A stretch of DNA of 64,000 bases, from assembly GCF_021390175.1 (NCBI RefSeq), contig NZ_CP090004.1:3153001-3217000 (forward strand). Reading direction: 5' to 3'. Positions 9,138 to 18,078 of this stretch are shown one piece after another (positions within the stretch are counted from its first letter, which is position 1; every line of letters begins with the position of its first letter). The stretch is from Flagellimonas sp. HMM57 (GTDB taxonomy: Bacteria; Bacteroidota; Bacteroidia; Flavobacteriales; Flavobacteriaceae). Both the position numbers and the translations under genes were made by a program. Under the pieces are notes generated by a model, which saw only the letters and a program-made list of their open reading frames with translations, had not been told where the DNA came from and made no database searches.

Positions 9138-9836
9138 TTAGATAGGTAGCATGTTTCCCCATTTCTCCTGAATGGAATCTTGGGGATGAATTCGTTGGAA
9201 CTTAGCTACATATTCCTGCCATTCTGTTTCCCTTGGAAGCTGCTGCCATTGCGGTCCAATGACGTCCATATCAAAATTAGGAATAGTGTCCATAATTAAA
9301 AAGGCTTGGCTATTATGCAGGTAAATCTCCATATCCATCACTCCAACCGATTTCATGTTTGCAGTAATTTCCGGCCATGCTTGTCCAATGCCATGTACCT
9401 TTTTGTATTCGGCAATCAATTCCGGATCATCTTGTAAAAGAAGTGTCAAAACAAAACGCTTTTTAACACCTACCCTGGTTTTTAACTGCCCATCTTCTGG
9501 ACGAAAAATAACTTTTTGATCCAATTTATAGATACGTTCCAATACTGACGATTCAAAAGAAAAGGGAGTATTATCTTCTTGTAGAACACGTTGAATATCA
9601 GAGAAGAGGACCATGCTTGATAAAGTATCGGCCAAAGCTCTACTATTCATGTCCAGTGCCCCGTCAATCAATAAAAAATAGATATCCTCTTTTTGATATC
9701 CCTCAAAAGCCGTTATTCCCCCTGTTACCAGCTGTTTTTGAATAGCTTCCAATTTTATTTGTGCCAGTATTTCAGAAACGCCTTGTTTTTTTGCTGTAAT
9801 GCAATACGTAAAACGACGAAATTGATTGGTACTCAT
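9138..9836 (-). CDS. L-fucose/L-rhamnose mutarotase-like protein with two tandem ferredoxin-like domains
   Basis: Residues about 125-220 match the RhaM/FucU-type mutarotase family (PF05336): FVLTLLLQDDPELIAEY, His148, WPEI (Trp154) and DMEIYLHN carry the Tyr/His/Trp positions expected for anomer exchange. Residues 6-90 look like a second, degenerate copy of the same fold (RRFTYCITA at the start, DIYFLLIDGALD at the end) lacking the His and Trp. The 232-residue length is about twice the usual 100-110. The start at 9836 was chosen because the longer alternative runs back into the permease gene; five bases separate it from the permease stop. It likely supplies the sugar anomer used by the dehydrogenase of module A. 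No signal peptide: cytoplasmic. Confidence 0.72.
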   Translation of the reverse strand: MSTNQFRRFTYCITAKKQGVSEILAQIKLEAIQKQLVTGGITAFEGYQKEDIYFLLIDGALDMNSRALADTLSSMVLFSDIQRVLQEDNTPFSFESSVLERIYKLDQKVIFRPEDGQLKTRVGVKKRFVLTLLLQDDPELIAEYKKVHGIGQAWPEITANMKSVGVMDMEIYLHNSQAFLIMDTIPNFDMDVIGPQWQQLPRETEWQEYVAKFQRIHPQDSIQEKWGNMLPI

Positions 9837-9841
9837 CTTTT

Positions 9842-11098
9842 TTAGGCCTTTATTTTGATTACATATCCTTTTACTGCAAAAAACAGTAGATATACATAAC
9901 AAATCATTGGGATAATAAATGCGTACTTAATTCCAATAGTATCGGAGATATATCCCATTAAAGGCGGTACTAATGCCCCACCCACAATTCCCAACAAAAA
10001 CACTGAGGAACCGGTCTTGGTATATTCTTTCAAATCTTTTGTGCTCAGACTGAAGATAATCGGGTAGATAATAGAGGTGAAAAACCCCACGATAGACAAA
10101 CAGGTCAACGAGAAATAACCTTCGGTCAAAATGGCTACGCCCACCATAGCAAATGCACCTACACTACAGAGTGCCAACACATTTTGAGGTTTAAACTTTT
10201 TTAAGATATAGACTCCCAATAATCGACCAATAAGCACCAATCCCATAAAGGCTGTAATATATTGTGCTGCTTTTTGCTCGGTGAGTTCAGGAATATTGAA
10301 CCATTTGGCATATCTGATAATGAAACTGACGATACCCACTTCTGCTCCTACATAAAAAAATTCCGCTCCAACGCCGTAAAGGGTATGTTTGAATTTTAAG
10401 ATATCCAATAAAGGTTTTTTATCCCCTCCCTGCTCCTCTTTTATGGTCGGTAATTTTGTCAACATCACTATCAGGGTGATAATGATTAGAATCACCCCCA
10501 GTACTATGTAAGGAGGTTTCACTAAATCGGCCTCAGCAGATAAAAATGTTTCCAGCTCTGTGGGGGAAAAAGCGTCTATGGTTGATTGTGGTACATCCAC
10601 TTCATGTAATAGCAACAAGGCGGCCAAAGAAGGGGCAATGGTAGCTCCCACTGACCCAATGGCCGCGGCCATACTCAAACGACTCGAAGCTCCTTTGGAA
10701 TCTCCCAATTTGGTAATGTAAGGTGAAGCGGTAACTTCTAAAACCGCAAACCCTGCAGCCATCACAAACAATGCTAAAAGAAAAAAAGGATATACACGCG
10801 TTTCCGCCGCAGGGTAGAATAGAAAAGCGCCAAATGCGGCAATGGCCAATCCGGTTATCATACCTTGGCGGTATCCTTTTTTTTGAATATACCAACCTGC
10901 GGGCAACGCTACAATAAAGTAAGCTCCAAAAAAAGCGGATTGCACCAATGATGATTGAAAGTCCGTAAGCTGGCATGCCCTCTTGAGATGTGGAATCAAG
11001 ACATCATTGATGTTTCTGCTCAAATTCCAAAAAAACATCAATGCCATTACGATAATCAGAGGTACTAAAAAATTGGTATTACTTCCTTTTTTTACCAT
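9842..11098 (-). CDS. fucP: FucP-type major facilitator sugar:H+ symporter (copy A)
   Basis: Twelve hydrophobic helices in 418 residues, with the FucP-family opening FFWNLSRNINDVLIPHLK followed by LTDFQSSLVQSAFFGAYF and PAGWYIQKKGY. E. coli FucP imports L-fucose and also L-galactose and D-arabinose, so the natural substrate may be any of these. It sits between the zinc dehydrogenase and the mutarotase-like gene in module A with gaps of 21 and 5 bp. It differs clearly from the other two FucP-type permeases here (for example, SPYITKLGD where they have NPLILSMG or NPYIISMG, and no RRLNLAQSFNPIGS motif), so the three are not recent duplicates. Confidence 0.82.
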   Translation of the reverse strand: MVKKGSNTNFLVPLIIVMALMFFWNLSRNINDVLIPHLKRACQLTDFQSSLVQSAFFGAYFIVALPAGWYIQKKGYRQGMITGLAIAAFGAFLFYPAAETRVYPFFLLALFVMAAGFAVLEVTASPYITKLGDSKGASSRLSMAAAIGSVGATIAPSLAALLLLHEVDVPQSTIDAFSPTELETFLSAEADLVKPPYIVLGVILIIITLIVMLTKLPTIKEEQGGDKKPLLDILKFKHTLYGVGAEFFYVGAEVGIVSFIIRYAKWFNIPELTEQKAAQYITAFMGLVLIGRLLGVYILKKFKPQNVLALCSVGAFAMVGVAILTEGYFSLTCLSIVGFFTSIIYPIIFSLSTKDLKEYTKTGSSVFLLGIVGGALVPPLMGYISDTIGIKYAFIIPMICYVYLLFFAVKGYVIKIKA

Positions 11099-11119
11099 TA
11101 AAATCTCAATTTTAGGGTT

Positions 11120-12139
11120 TTAAAATTCTATAAGGGCCTTAACCAAATCTTTATGGGCAAACAGTTTTTCAAATTCCATGGGAACATCATTAAAATGGAT
11201 ACGGTGGGTAATAAAAGATGTTGGATCAATTTTGCCAGCTTCCATTAATTCGATTATTCTTTTGAAATCGTTATGTAATGCTGCTCTGCTTGCTTTTAAG
11301 GTCAACTCTTTCTTATGGAAATAGGGGTCGTTAAAACAAACATCTCCTTGGAACAATCCGATAAAAACGATGGTACCTCCAGCAGCAACGTATTTGAATG
11401 TATTGTGCATGGATATTGGGTTGCCCGTTGCATCTAGTATGATTGTAGGCAAGTCACCATCCAATAGTTTTTCGAGATTTTCCTCAACATGATCGGAAAC
11501 CAATACCGTGTCGTTCACCTTGGTAATTTCCGTGGCCTTGCTCAGTTTTTGTGCATCAATATCCATCACCAGCACCCTTGCACCCGTTAATTGAGCAAAT
11601 AGCACGGCTCCTAACCCTATGGGTCCGGCACCAATGACCAATACAATATCATCTTCTTTAATTTCGGCTCTATCAACAGCATGACAACCAATGGCCAAAG
11701 GTTCAATGAGAGCAAGTTGATCGTTGGATAATGTTTTTGACGGATGTAATAGTCGGGAAGGAAGCTTCATGAGTTGTTGCATTCCACCATCCACATGCAC
11801 TCCATACACTCTTAAATAGTCGCCACAATTGGTTTTTCCCCTTCTTGCAGCCTGTCCCACCTTTTCATTATAGTAAGGTTCTACCGAGCAGCGATCTCCA
11901 ACTTTGACATTAGTGACCTCGATACCTGTTTTCAATACCTCTACGGCCAACTCATGCCCCAATATTCTTGGGTATTGAAAAAAGGGCTGGTTTCCTTTAA
12001 ACGCGTGTAGGTCCGTGCCACACACTCCCATTTTACTCACCTTGACCAAAGCTTCATCAACTTGCAAATCAGTAGCTGAAGTTTCTTGAGAATAGGTTTC
12101 CCAAACACCGGGTTCTTTTAGTCGAATTACTTTTGTCAT
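11120..12139 (-). CDS. Zinc-type medium-chain alcohol/sugar-acid dehydrogenase lacking structural zinc cysteines (copy A)
   Basis: A 339-residue MDR-superfamily NAD(P)-dependent dehydrogenase. Catalytic zinc ligands are present: C40 (GVCGTDLH), H62-E63 (LGHELA) and a Glu in IEPLAIG. The Rossmann motif is VIGAGPIGLGA. The lobe that normally holds a second, structural zinc through CxxCxxCx7C (about residues 88-106) keeps only C105, whereas the module B paralogue keeps all four. Such enzymes oxidise sugar acids or polyols, as L-threonine, sorbitol and L-galactonate dehydrogenases do. In module A it may act on L-fuconate or a keto-deoxy intermediate; the step is not certain. It lies 4 bp after the aldo-keto reductase. 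Confidence 0.82.
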   Translation of the reverse strand: MTKVIRLKEPGVWETYSQETSATDLQVDEALVKVSKMGVCGTDLHAFKGNQPFFQYPRILGHELAVEVLKTGIEVTNVKVGDRCSVEPYYNEKVGQAARRGKTNCGDYLRVYGVHVDGGMQQLMKLPSRLLHPSKTLSNDQLALIEPLAIGCHAVDRAEIKEDDIVLVIGAGPIGLGAVLFAQLTGARVLVMDIDAQKLSKATEITKVNDTVLVSDHVEENLEKLLDGDLPTIILDATGNPISMHNTFKYVAAGGTIVFIGLFQGDVCFNDPYFHKKELTLKASRAALHNDFKRIIELMEAGKIDPTSFITHRIHFNDVPMEFEKLFAHKDLVKALIEF

Positions 12140-12143
12140 TTGT

Positions 12144-13079
12144 TTAGTCTAGTATTGCAGAAGTGATTTCTTCAAAGGTTTCCGGATCTAATTTTCCCAG
12201 TTTCCAATCTTCGATGGTTGATTTGATCTGGACTAAATTTCTAGCTCCCATAACTACACGGTCTGCTTCTTTTATCGAAAAAAGATAACGCTGGGCCAAA
12301 GTGGCCAAAGGCATTTTTTTACGGTCAGCAATGGCTTTTACTTTCTTGGCATTCGTCAAGTCGAATTTAGTTATCCATTGGCCATCGGCCCCGTTTTGCT
12401 GATATTTTTCATAACGATTCCCCAGCAAAGAAAAATGCAGTGCAGAGGCTGCATAGTATGCGATTTCCTGACCTTTGTACTTTTGGATTTCTCCTTCAAA
12501 AACCGAAAGGTTACAGGCATCCATCCGTAAAAAGCCGGAAACTACATCAAAATATTCCTTTTTCACATAGGGCATAAAAGTTTTGTTTGGATTTCCCCCA
12601 ACACCTAGTTGTTTTACCAATCCCTGGGACTTAAATTCAAGTAGAGTAGCAATGGCCTCTTCAATTTGATTTGTGGGAACCAGTTGTGGTTCATGAAGGA
12701 ACAGTAAATCTATAGTGTTCACTCCTAAGGTCTTAAGGCTATTTTCAATGCTTCGTTGCATACCTTCCTTGGAATAATCCAATTTTACCTCAAAAGCATC
12801 GTTTCCTTCCAGTCTTCCTATTTTGGTACTGACAAAGGGCTTTTTTCTCGTCCATTGCAGCAATGCTTGACCTACATATTTTTCCGCATTGGCGTAGGAA
12901 GGTGCGGTATCCAATACCTGAACTCCATTTTCAAACGCATATAGCAAAGCATCCACGGATTCTTGGGCCTGTACTTCTCCCCAAACACCGCCTAATCCTG
13001 ACGTACCATACACCAATCGGCTTTCTCCTCCAAAAGCGCTACTAATTTCATGATTGTCGATATACGAAGGTCTATTCAT
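12144..13079 (-). CDS. Aldo-keto reductase, L-fucose/L-galactose 1-dehydrogenase-like
   Basis: A 311-residue AKR-fold enzyme with the complete tetrad: D57 (VLDTAP), Y62 (SYANAE), K86 (STKIG) and H129 (FLHEP). The LVYGTSGLGG start and DTAPSY motif are those of the D-threo-aldose/L-fucose/L-galactose dehydrogenase branch, which oxidises C1 of L-fucose, L-galactose or D-arabinose to the lactone. Gene order (dehydratase, SDR, AKR, ADH, permease) supports a first oxidation step for an imported L-sugar. The SDR at 17284-18078 could do the same job in module B, so the window holds two unrelated candidate sugar 1-dehydrogenases. Cytoplasmic; 3 bp from the SDR gene. Confidence 0.82.
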   Translation of the reverse strand: MNRPSYIDNHEISSAFGGESRLVYGTSGLGGVWGEVQAQESVDALLYAFENGVQVLDTAPSYANAEKYVGQALLQWTRKKPFVSTKIGRLEGNDAFEVKLDYSKEGMQRSIENSLKTLGVNTIDLLFLHEPQLVPTNQIEEAIATLLEFKSQGLVKQLGVGGNPNKTFMPYVKKEYFDVVSGFLRMDACNLSVFEGEIQKYKGQEIAYYAASALHFSLLGNRYEKYQQNGADGQWITKFDLTNAKKVKAIADRKKMPLATLAQRYLFSIKEADRVVMGARNLVQIKSTIEDWKLGKLDPETFEEITSAILD

Positions 13080-13082
13080 GAA

Positions 13083-13850
13083 TCAAAAATTTATGGTGGC
13101 GCCACCATCTACGGGCAACACTACACCTGTGATATAACGTGCGGCCTTAGAACATAAAAAGACAGCAGCGTTGCCAATATCATTGGTTTGGCCAAAGCCA
13201 TCCATGGCAATACGATTGACAATTTGTTGTTTTCGATGTTCATCTTTGTTAATGGCGTTCAAGAACATGTTTGATTCTATCCAGCCGGGTGCAATGGCAT
13301 TCACACGAACATTGCTAGTGGAATATTCGGTGACTAAGGCGTTGACCAATCCAGTCAATGCCGTTTTGGAGGTCCCATAGGCCACTACTTTGTCTATACC
13401 GAACAATCCAGCCATAGATCCTATCATGAGAATGGATCCTTTTTTTCGTTTCAGCATGTAATGGGCACATTCGCGCGTCATGGCAAAAACACCCATCACA
13501 TTGGTTTGTAAGATGCGTTCAAAATCTTCATCCGAAGTTTCTTGGGCCATAGCCTTGTGGTGAATACCTGCATTGTTCACCAAAATTTCTATGGGACCAA
13601 CGGTTGTTTCTATATCAGATATCAAAGCGGGTATTTCAGCTTTATTAGTGATATCATTGACGCGGTAGCTTGCGTTTTCTCCTAACTCAGCGACGGCTTC
13701 CTGTAACACTTTCTCTCTCCTTCCGGTAATTACTACACAGGCTCCAGCTTTGACAAAAGCTTTGGAAATACCCAGTCCTATCCCCACACCTCCACCGGTA
13801 ACCAAAGCCAGTTTTCTTTCTAAGGAAAATGCGGATAAATCCATGTTCAT
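13083..13850 (-). CDS. Short-chain dehydrogenase, candidate 2-keto-3-deoxy-L-fuconate dehydrogenase
   Basis: Classical SDR of 255 residues: TGGGVGIGLGIS for NAD(P) binding, NNAGIH, a catalytic Ser in IGSMAG and YGTSK (Tyr/Lys), with an APGWIESNMF loop. In the Xanthomonas-type L-fucose route an SDR oxidises 2-keto-3-deoxy-L-fuconate at C4; the position between the dehydratase and the aldo-keto reductase supports that role. A 2-keto-3-deoxy-gluconate or gluconate 5-dehydrogenase role would look the same by sequence. It begins one base after the dehydratase stop, so the two are translationally coupled. Confidence 0.78.
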   Translation of the reverse strand: MNMDLSAFSLERKLALVTGGGVGIGLGISKAFVKAGACVVITGRREKVLQEAVAELGENASYRVNDITNKAEIPALISDIETTVGPIEILVNNAGIHHKAMAQETSDEDFERILQTNVMGVFAMTRECAHYMLKRKKGSILMIGSMAGLFGIDKVVAYGTSKTALTGLVNALVTEYSTSNVRVNAIAPGWIESNMFLNAINKDEHRKQQIVNRIAMDGFGQTNDIGNAAVFLCSKAARYITGVVLPVDGGATINF

Positions 13851-13851
13851 A

Positions 13852-14934
13852 TTATTTGATTTCAGTTAGTTTATTGTCCAAAAAATTGAACCCCCAACCA
13901 GGTAAATCGTGAGGTTCGGCATAACCGTTTTTAACTGCCATAGGGTTATCGATCAATGGATCGACCCAATCGAAGGATTCTGCTCCCGCACCATTAGGAA
14001 TGGTACATAACAAAGGAACATCATAATCTTTGTAGTAGTGTGGCAATACGGGCAAATGGAAACTATGGGCTAAAGCTGCACTTTCTCGCCAGGCCTCTAC
14101 GCCACCTATTCTTAAAATGTCTGGCTGCCAAATATCCAATGCATTTCTTGAGGCCAATTCACGGAGGGGGACCGTATCAAATTCTCGCTCGCCCATGGCC
14201 AAAGATATGCCCGTTTGGTTTTTCAGCGCTTCGTACGCTTGGTAATTTTGATGGTTCACGGGCTCTTCAAACCAATTGATATTTAAGTCTTTTGCCCCAT
14301 TGGATAATTTAAGTGCCGCAGGTAGCTCCATACCTTGGTTGGCATCCATCATGATATCCACATCATCTCCCACCGCCTCGCGCACTTTTCTCAGGCGTTC
14401 CAAATCCGTACTCATTTTAGGGGAACCGACTTTTATTTTCACAGCCTTAAATCCACGGCTCGCATAATCTGTAACTTCCGCGATGAGTTCATCAATGGTG
14501 TAGGAAATCCATCCGCCACTGCCATAGATGTTTATTTTTTCCTTGGTCACCCCCAATAACTTATGAACGGGAGAGTTTTGGGATTTTGCCCAAGCATCCC
14601 ACATGGCAATGTTCACAGTGGCTTGAGACCATCTGAGCAAGCCCTGATTCCCAAAATATTCAAATAGCCCATTTAATTTGGCATAGACAGCTCCAGTTTC
14701 AAAACATTGATGTCCCTTTACTGCGGGAATAACATCTTTTAAAGCCCCAATAATGGCATTTGGGGAATATTGGAACGATAATAAATACGATTCTCCCACT
14801 ATTCCATTTTCCAACTGAAGACGCATTACAACAAATGAAATCTCGGTCAAGGTATGTGTAGCATCCGAGATAGGTCGCTTAAGTTCAGTAGAAGCTTTGT
14901 ATAATTTTATGTCTCTAATGGCTAAATCCATCAT
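13852..14934 (-). CDS. Enolase-superfamily sugar-acid dehydratase (mandelate racemase subgroup)
   Basis: 360 residues with all mandelate racemase-subgroup positions: the K166-x-K168 base (AVKIKVG), metal ligands D197 (MMDANQ), E223 (WFEEP) and E249 (AMGERE), then D272 and H299 (LPHYYKD) as the Asp-His dyad. It should remove water from an aldonate to give a 2-keto-3-deoxy acid. L-fuconate is the best guess from neighbours; L-galactonate, L-rhamnonate or cycloisomerisation of 3,6-anhydro-L-galactonate are alternatives in the same subgroup. It is the first gene of module A, preceded by a good ribosome binding site (GAGGTGA, about 7 bp before the ATG) and divergent from the AraC regulator. Confidence 0.82.
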   Translation of the reverse strand: MMDLAIRDIKLYKASTELKRPISDATHTLTEISFVVMRLQLENGIVGESYLLSFQYSPNAIIGALKDVIPAVKGHQCFETGAVYAKLNGLFEYFGNQGLLRWSQATVNIAMWDAWAKSQNSPVHKLLGVTKEKINIYGSGGWISYTIDELIAEVTDYASRGFKAVKIKVGSPKMSTDLERLRKVREAVGDDVDIMMDANQGMELPAALKLSNGAKDLNINWFEEPVNHQNYQAYEALKNQTGISLAMGEREFDTVPLRELASRNALDIWQPDILRIGGVEAWRESAALAHSFHLPVLPHYYKDYDVPLLCTIPNGAGAESFDWVDPLIDNPMAVKNGYAEPHDLPGWGFNFLDNKLTEIK

Positions 14935-15083
14935 AGTTCACCTCATTTTTTTAGGATATTACAAATATTCTTGATTTTATTGAGTAATCCGTACAGCATA
15001 TAATATATTTTATGTACTATATTGATTTTTTTGCCTTAGCTTAGAGGGAAATTGTATTAATATTTGTCATATTTGAAAGCAGC

Positions 15084-15935
15084 ATGAAAGCATTTCTTAG
15101 AGAAGTTAGTACATCACCCGATAGTTCTTTTAAGGTAAAGGTTTTTGATGAGAAGGAGTTTAAGGCAGAATGGCACTATCATCCCCAGTACGAACTTACC
15201 TATATGGTCAGGAGTACGGGCATACGCTATGTTGGGGATTCCATGGACTCCTTTAAACGAGGGGATTTGGTATTGGTAGGTGCCAACCTTCCCCATGCAT
15301 GGAAAACCATTAATGCCAAAAATGAACGCGTAAAATGTGTGGTGCTGCAATGGAATGAGAGTCTGCTTCAAGATTGGTTGGAAAAACCGGAGTTTACCTC
15401 GATAAAAACATTGCTGCAAAAATCTTCTAGAGGGATTGTATTTGACTATGATACGGCCATATCCCTTGAAAAGCCATTTGTTTCCTTAATCCGACAACAA
15501 CCTTTCGACAGATTGATTACCTTATTGAATATTTTAAATACCCTGTCCACAACATCCAAGACGCAGGTATTGGCCGGACCTGGTTTTGGTAAGGCCTTGT
15601 CCTCCAAGGAGAGCCATCGAGTCAATGTTATCCATAACTACATCAAGGATAACATTCATAGCCAAAATTTACTTTCAGAACTATCAAAACAGCTTTCTAT
15701 GAGTAAGGAAGCCTTCTGTAGATTTTTTAAAAGAACCTTTGATAAGACTTTTTCGAACTATGTCAATGAATATAAAATAACCTTAGCGAGTAAACTACTG
15801 ATAGAGACTGATTTGTCCGTATCTGAAATAGGCTACGAATCCGGTTACAATAACCTCTCCTTTTTTCATAGGCGATTTACTATGCATAAGCAGATGTCGC
15901 CAAAGCGATATCGCCAGAACTTTCAGAATATATAA
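15084..15935 (+). CDS. AraC-family transcriptional regulator with cupin sensor domain
   Basis: 283 residues. The N-terminal part (EWHYHPQYELTYM, RYVGD, FKRGDLVLVGANLPHAW) is an AraC-type cupin with His-rich strands for sugar sensing. The C-terminal 100 residues hold two helix-turn-helix motifs (LSELSKQLSMSKEAFCRFFK; VSEIGYESGYNNLSFFHRRF) and the MSPKRYR end. It is divergent from module A across a 149-bp spacer, the usual arrangement for an activator of the neighbouring operon, and converges on the module B permease with a 5-bp gap. The likely inducer is a module A sugar or intermediate; no operator could be picked out by eye in the spacer. Confidence 0.87.
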   Translation: MKAFLREVSTSPDSSFKVKVFDEKEFKAEWHYHPQYELTYMVRSTGIRYVGDSMDSFKRGDLVLVGANLPHAWKTINAKNERVKCVVLQWNESLLQDWLEKPEFTSIKTLLQKSSRGIVFDYDTAISLEKPFVSLIRQQPFDRLITLLNILNTLSTTSKTQVLAGPGFGKALSSKESHRVNVIHNYIKDNIHSQNLLSELSKQLSMSKEAFCRFFKRTFDKTFSNYVNEYKITLASKLLIETDLSVSEIGYESGYNNLSFFHRRFTMHKQMSPKRYRQNFQNI

Positions 15936-15940
15936 TACCA

Positions 15941-17272
15941 CTATACTTTCACTCTAGAGGCATATAGCCCATATACGGCAACTACGATTAAACATAGGAA
16001 TGGGAGAATAAAAGAAAAATGAATTTCCGATATCCCAAGCGCAACCACATCACCAAATACTTCCTGACCATTGACAGTATCTCCAAAATCCATGATCCAA
16101 GCCTGAAGTTTAGGTAAAAATGCGCCTCCCACAATGGCCATGATCAAACCAGATGAGGCTAACTTTGCCTCTTCGCCCATATCCTTGAGGGCCAGGCCGT
16201 ATATGGTCGGAAACATAATGGACATAAATACGGATATCATGACCAAGAAAATTACACTTGACAATCCAGAGGAAAGCATAACGCCTAGACACATTAAAGC
16301 CCCCATAGTTCCAAACAAGGCCAGCATTTTTGCCGGATTTACATTTTTCATGAGTGCAGTTCCTATAAATCTAGTGGTTACAAAAGAAATCATAGCGGCT
16401 ATATTCCACCATGTGGCTTCAATTCCCAAATTACTGGATGTATTCAAGTATTCGACCAGCTGAAATATGGCTGTCCAGCACATGATTTGAGCACCCACAT
16501 AAAATGTTTGAGCAATGACTCCAAAAAGGTAGGTCTTGCTCTTAAATATCTTCTGTACCGATTCGCTGATGGACAATGGAGCTCCCATGTCTTTTGAAGG
16601 AATCTTGGTTTTAAGAATAATCAAAAAGATAAAGGCAACAAATAGACCTACTGCGATATAGGGAAGGCTGATGACATCAAGGTCGTGATTTTTTATTTCG
16701 GTAGCTTTTTCTGCCCCCAATGCCAAAAGGACCTCACTATTTTCATAATCCGTGGAAAATAGCCTGTCCAATACCACAAATTTGGCTACGAGCATACCAG
16801 TCAAAGATCCAATAGGATTGAACGATTGTGCAAGATTGAGCCTGCGTGTTGCTGTTTTTGGGTCTCCCATGGAAAGAATCAATGGGTTAGAGGTTGTTTC
16901 TAAAAAACCCAGACCACAGGTAATAACAAATAATGAAATTAAAAAATAGGTGTATGAACCATTTTCTGCAGCAGGATAAAAAAGTATGGCGCCAATGGCA
17001 TAAAGTGCCAAGCCTATCAATAAACCTGATTTGTAGTTGAACTTTCGAATAAACAAGGCTGCAGGTATGGCCATGACCCCGTACCCAAAATAGAAGGCAA
17101 ATTGTACATTATAGGCCTCTTTATTGGAAAGCACCATTACTTTTTTGAATGCGGCAACCATAGGGTTGGTCAAATCGTTGGCAAACCCCCATAGAGCAAA
17201 AATTGACGTAGCTGCTATAAATGGAACCAATAACTCTTTGGATACTACGGGTATTTTCTTTGCTGAACTCAT
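15941..17272 (-). CDS. fucP: FucP-type major facilitator sugar:H+ symporter (copy B)
   Basis: 443 residues, twelve helices, with FucP-family motifs FALWGFANDLTNPMVAAFKK, FAFYFGYGVMAIPAALF, RRLNLAQSFNPIGS and MFPTIYGLALKDMG. It is the last gene of module B, 11 bp after the SDR. The C-terminal region has an extra hydrophilic insert (GDTVNGQEVFGD) before the final helices. It imports an L-fucose-type sugar; in this operon L-galactose or L-fucose are the natural candidates. It is much closer in motif detail to the third permease (47398-48696) than to copy A. Confidence 0.85.
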   Translation of the reverse strand: MSSAKKIPVVSKELLVPFIAATSIFALWGFANDLTNPMVAAFKKVMVLSNKEAYNVQFAFYFGYGVMAIPAALFIRKFNYKSGLLIGLALYAIGAILFYPAAENGSYTYFLISLFVITCGLGFLETTSNPLILSMGDPKTATRRLNLAQSFNPIGSLTGMLVAKFVVLDRLFSTDYENSEVLLALGAEKATEIKNHDLDVISLPYIAVGLFVAFIFLIILKTKIPSKDMGAPLSISESVQKIFKSKTYLFGVIAQTFYVGAQIMCWTAIFQLVEYLNTSSNLGIEATWWNIAAMISFVTTRFIGTALMKNVNPAKMLALFGTMGALMCLGVMLSSGLSSVIFLVMISVFMSIMFPTIYGLALKDMGEEAKLASSGLIMAIVGGAFLPKLQAWIMDFGDTVNGQEVFGDVVALGISEIHFSFILPFLCLIVVAVYGLYASRVKV

Positions 17273-17283
17273 ATTTTTTTGTT

Positions 17284-18078
17284 TCAGAATTCTGTCAATA
17301 AGGCTCTATCCAAATGCACATACCCTCCATCTACAAATATGAATTGGCCGGTGGTATGCGATGATTTTTCTGAAATAATGAACAAACAAGTGCTGGCAAT
17401 CTCATCCGTGGTCGTCATCCTATTTTCAAAAGGTATATTTCGAGTTATCGATTGGAGTTTTTCCGCTCCATTTTCAATACTATCGATCCATGTTTTGTAC
17501 GAGGGTGTCCAACATTCCGCTATGATAACGGCATTAGATCGTATACCATATTCCACAAGGTCAACTGCCCATTCTCGGGTAAGGCCAAGTACACCACCTT
17601 TAGAAGCGGCGTATCCAGAAGTGCCTCCTTGACCTGTTAAGGCCACTTTGGAGCCGATATTCAAAATATTCCCTCCCGAAGCTTTTAAATAAGGTAATGT
17701 ATGTTTCACTACTAAAAAATAGCTCACCATATTTAACTTGAGCGAATACATGAAATCTTCATAACTAGCATCAAGTCCTGCGCTATCATTTATCCCAACA
17801 TTGTTAATGACCACATCAATTCTACCATACTTTGCGGCAATGGTATCTATGGCATTTTTAATTTCTTCGGGCTTTGTTACATCGGTTTTGCAAAAAATCG
17901 AGTCAATTCCTTTTTTATTGGCTTCTTTTGCATAACTATATCCTCTATCATTACGATCAATACTAACCGGGATTGCCTTTTCTTCCACTAATTGATCAAA
18001 AATGGTTTTACCGATGCTTCCTTCGATTCCAGCTGCGCCGGTTATCACCACTACCTTATTTTTCAATCCTAGATTCAT
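17284..18078 (-). CDS. SDR sugar 1-dehydrogenase (L-fucose/L-galactose dehydrogenase-like)
   Basis: 264 residues from a start at 18078 (MNLGLKNKVVVITGAAG); an upstream ATG at 18123 would only extend it into the preceding gene. SDR marks: TGAAGIEGSIGK cofactor loop, NNVGIND, a Ser in IGSKVA, YAASK. The AECWTPSYKTWI segment resembles the substrate loop of the L-fucose dehydrogenase branch (the FucX type of Campylobacter and Burkholderia), which also takes L-galactose. It would make the lactone that the overlapping amidohydrolase gene (23-bp overlap) opens. That overlap and order strongly favour sugar oxidation as the first step of module B; which sugar is unproven. Confidence 0.8.
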   Translation of the reverse strand: MNLGLKNKVVVITGAAGIEGSIGKTIFDQLVEEKAIPVSIDRNDRGYSYAKEANKKGIDSIFCKTDVTKPEEIKNAIDTIAAKYGRIDVVINNVGINDSAGLDASYEDFMYSLKLNMVSYFLVVKHTLPYLKASGGNILNIGSKVALTGQGGTSGYAASKGGVLGLTREWAVDLVEYGIRSNAVIIAECWTPSYKTWIDSIENGAEKLQSITRNIPFENRMTTTDEIASTCLFIISEKSSHTTGQFIFVDGGYVHLDRALLTEF

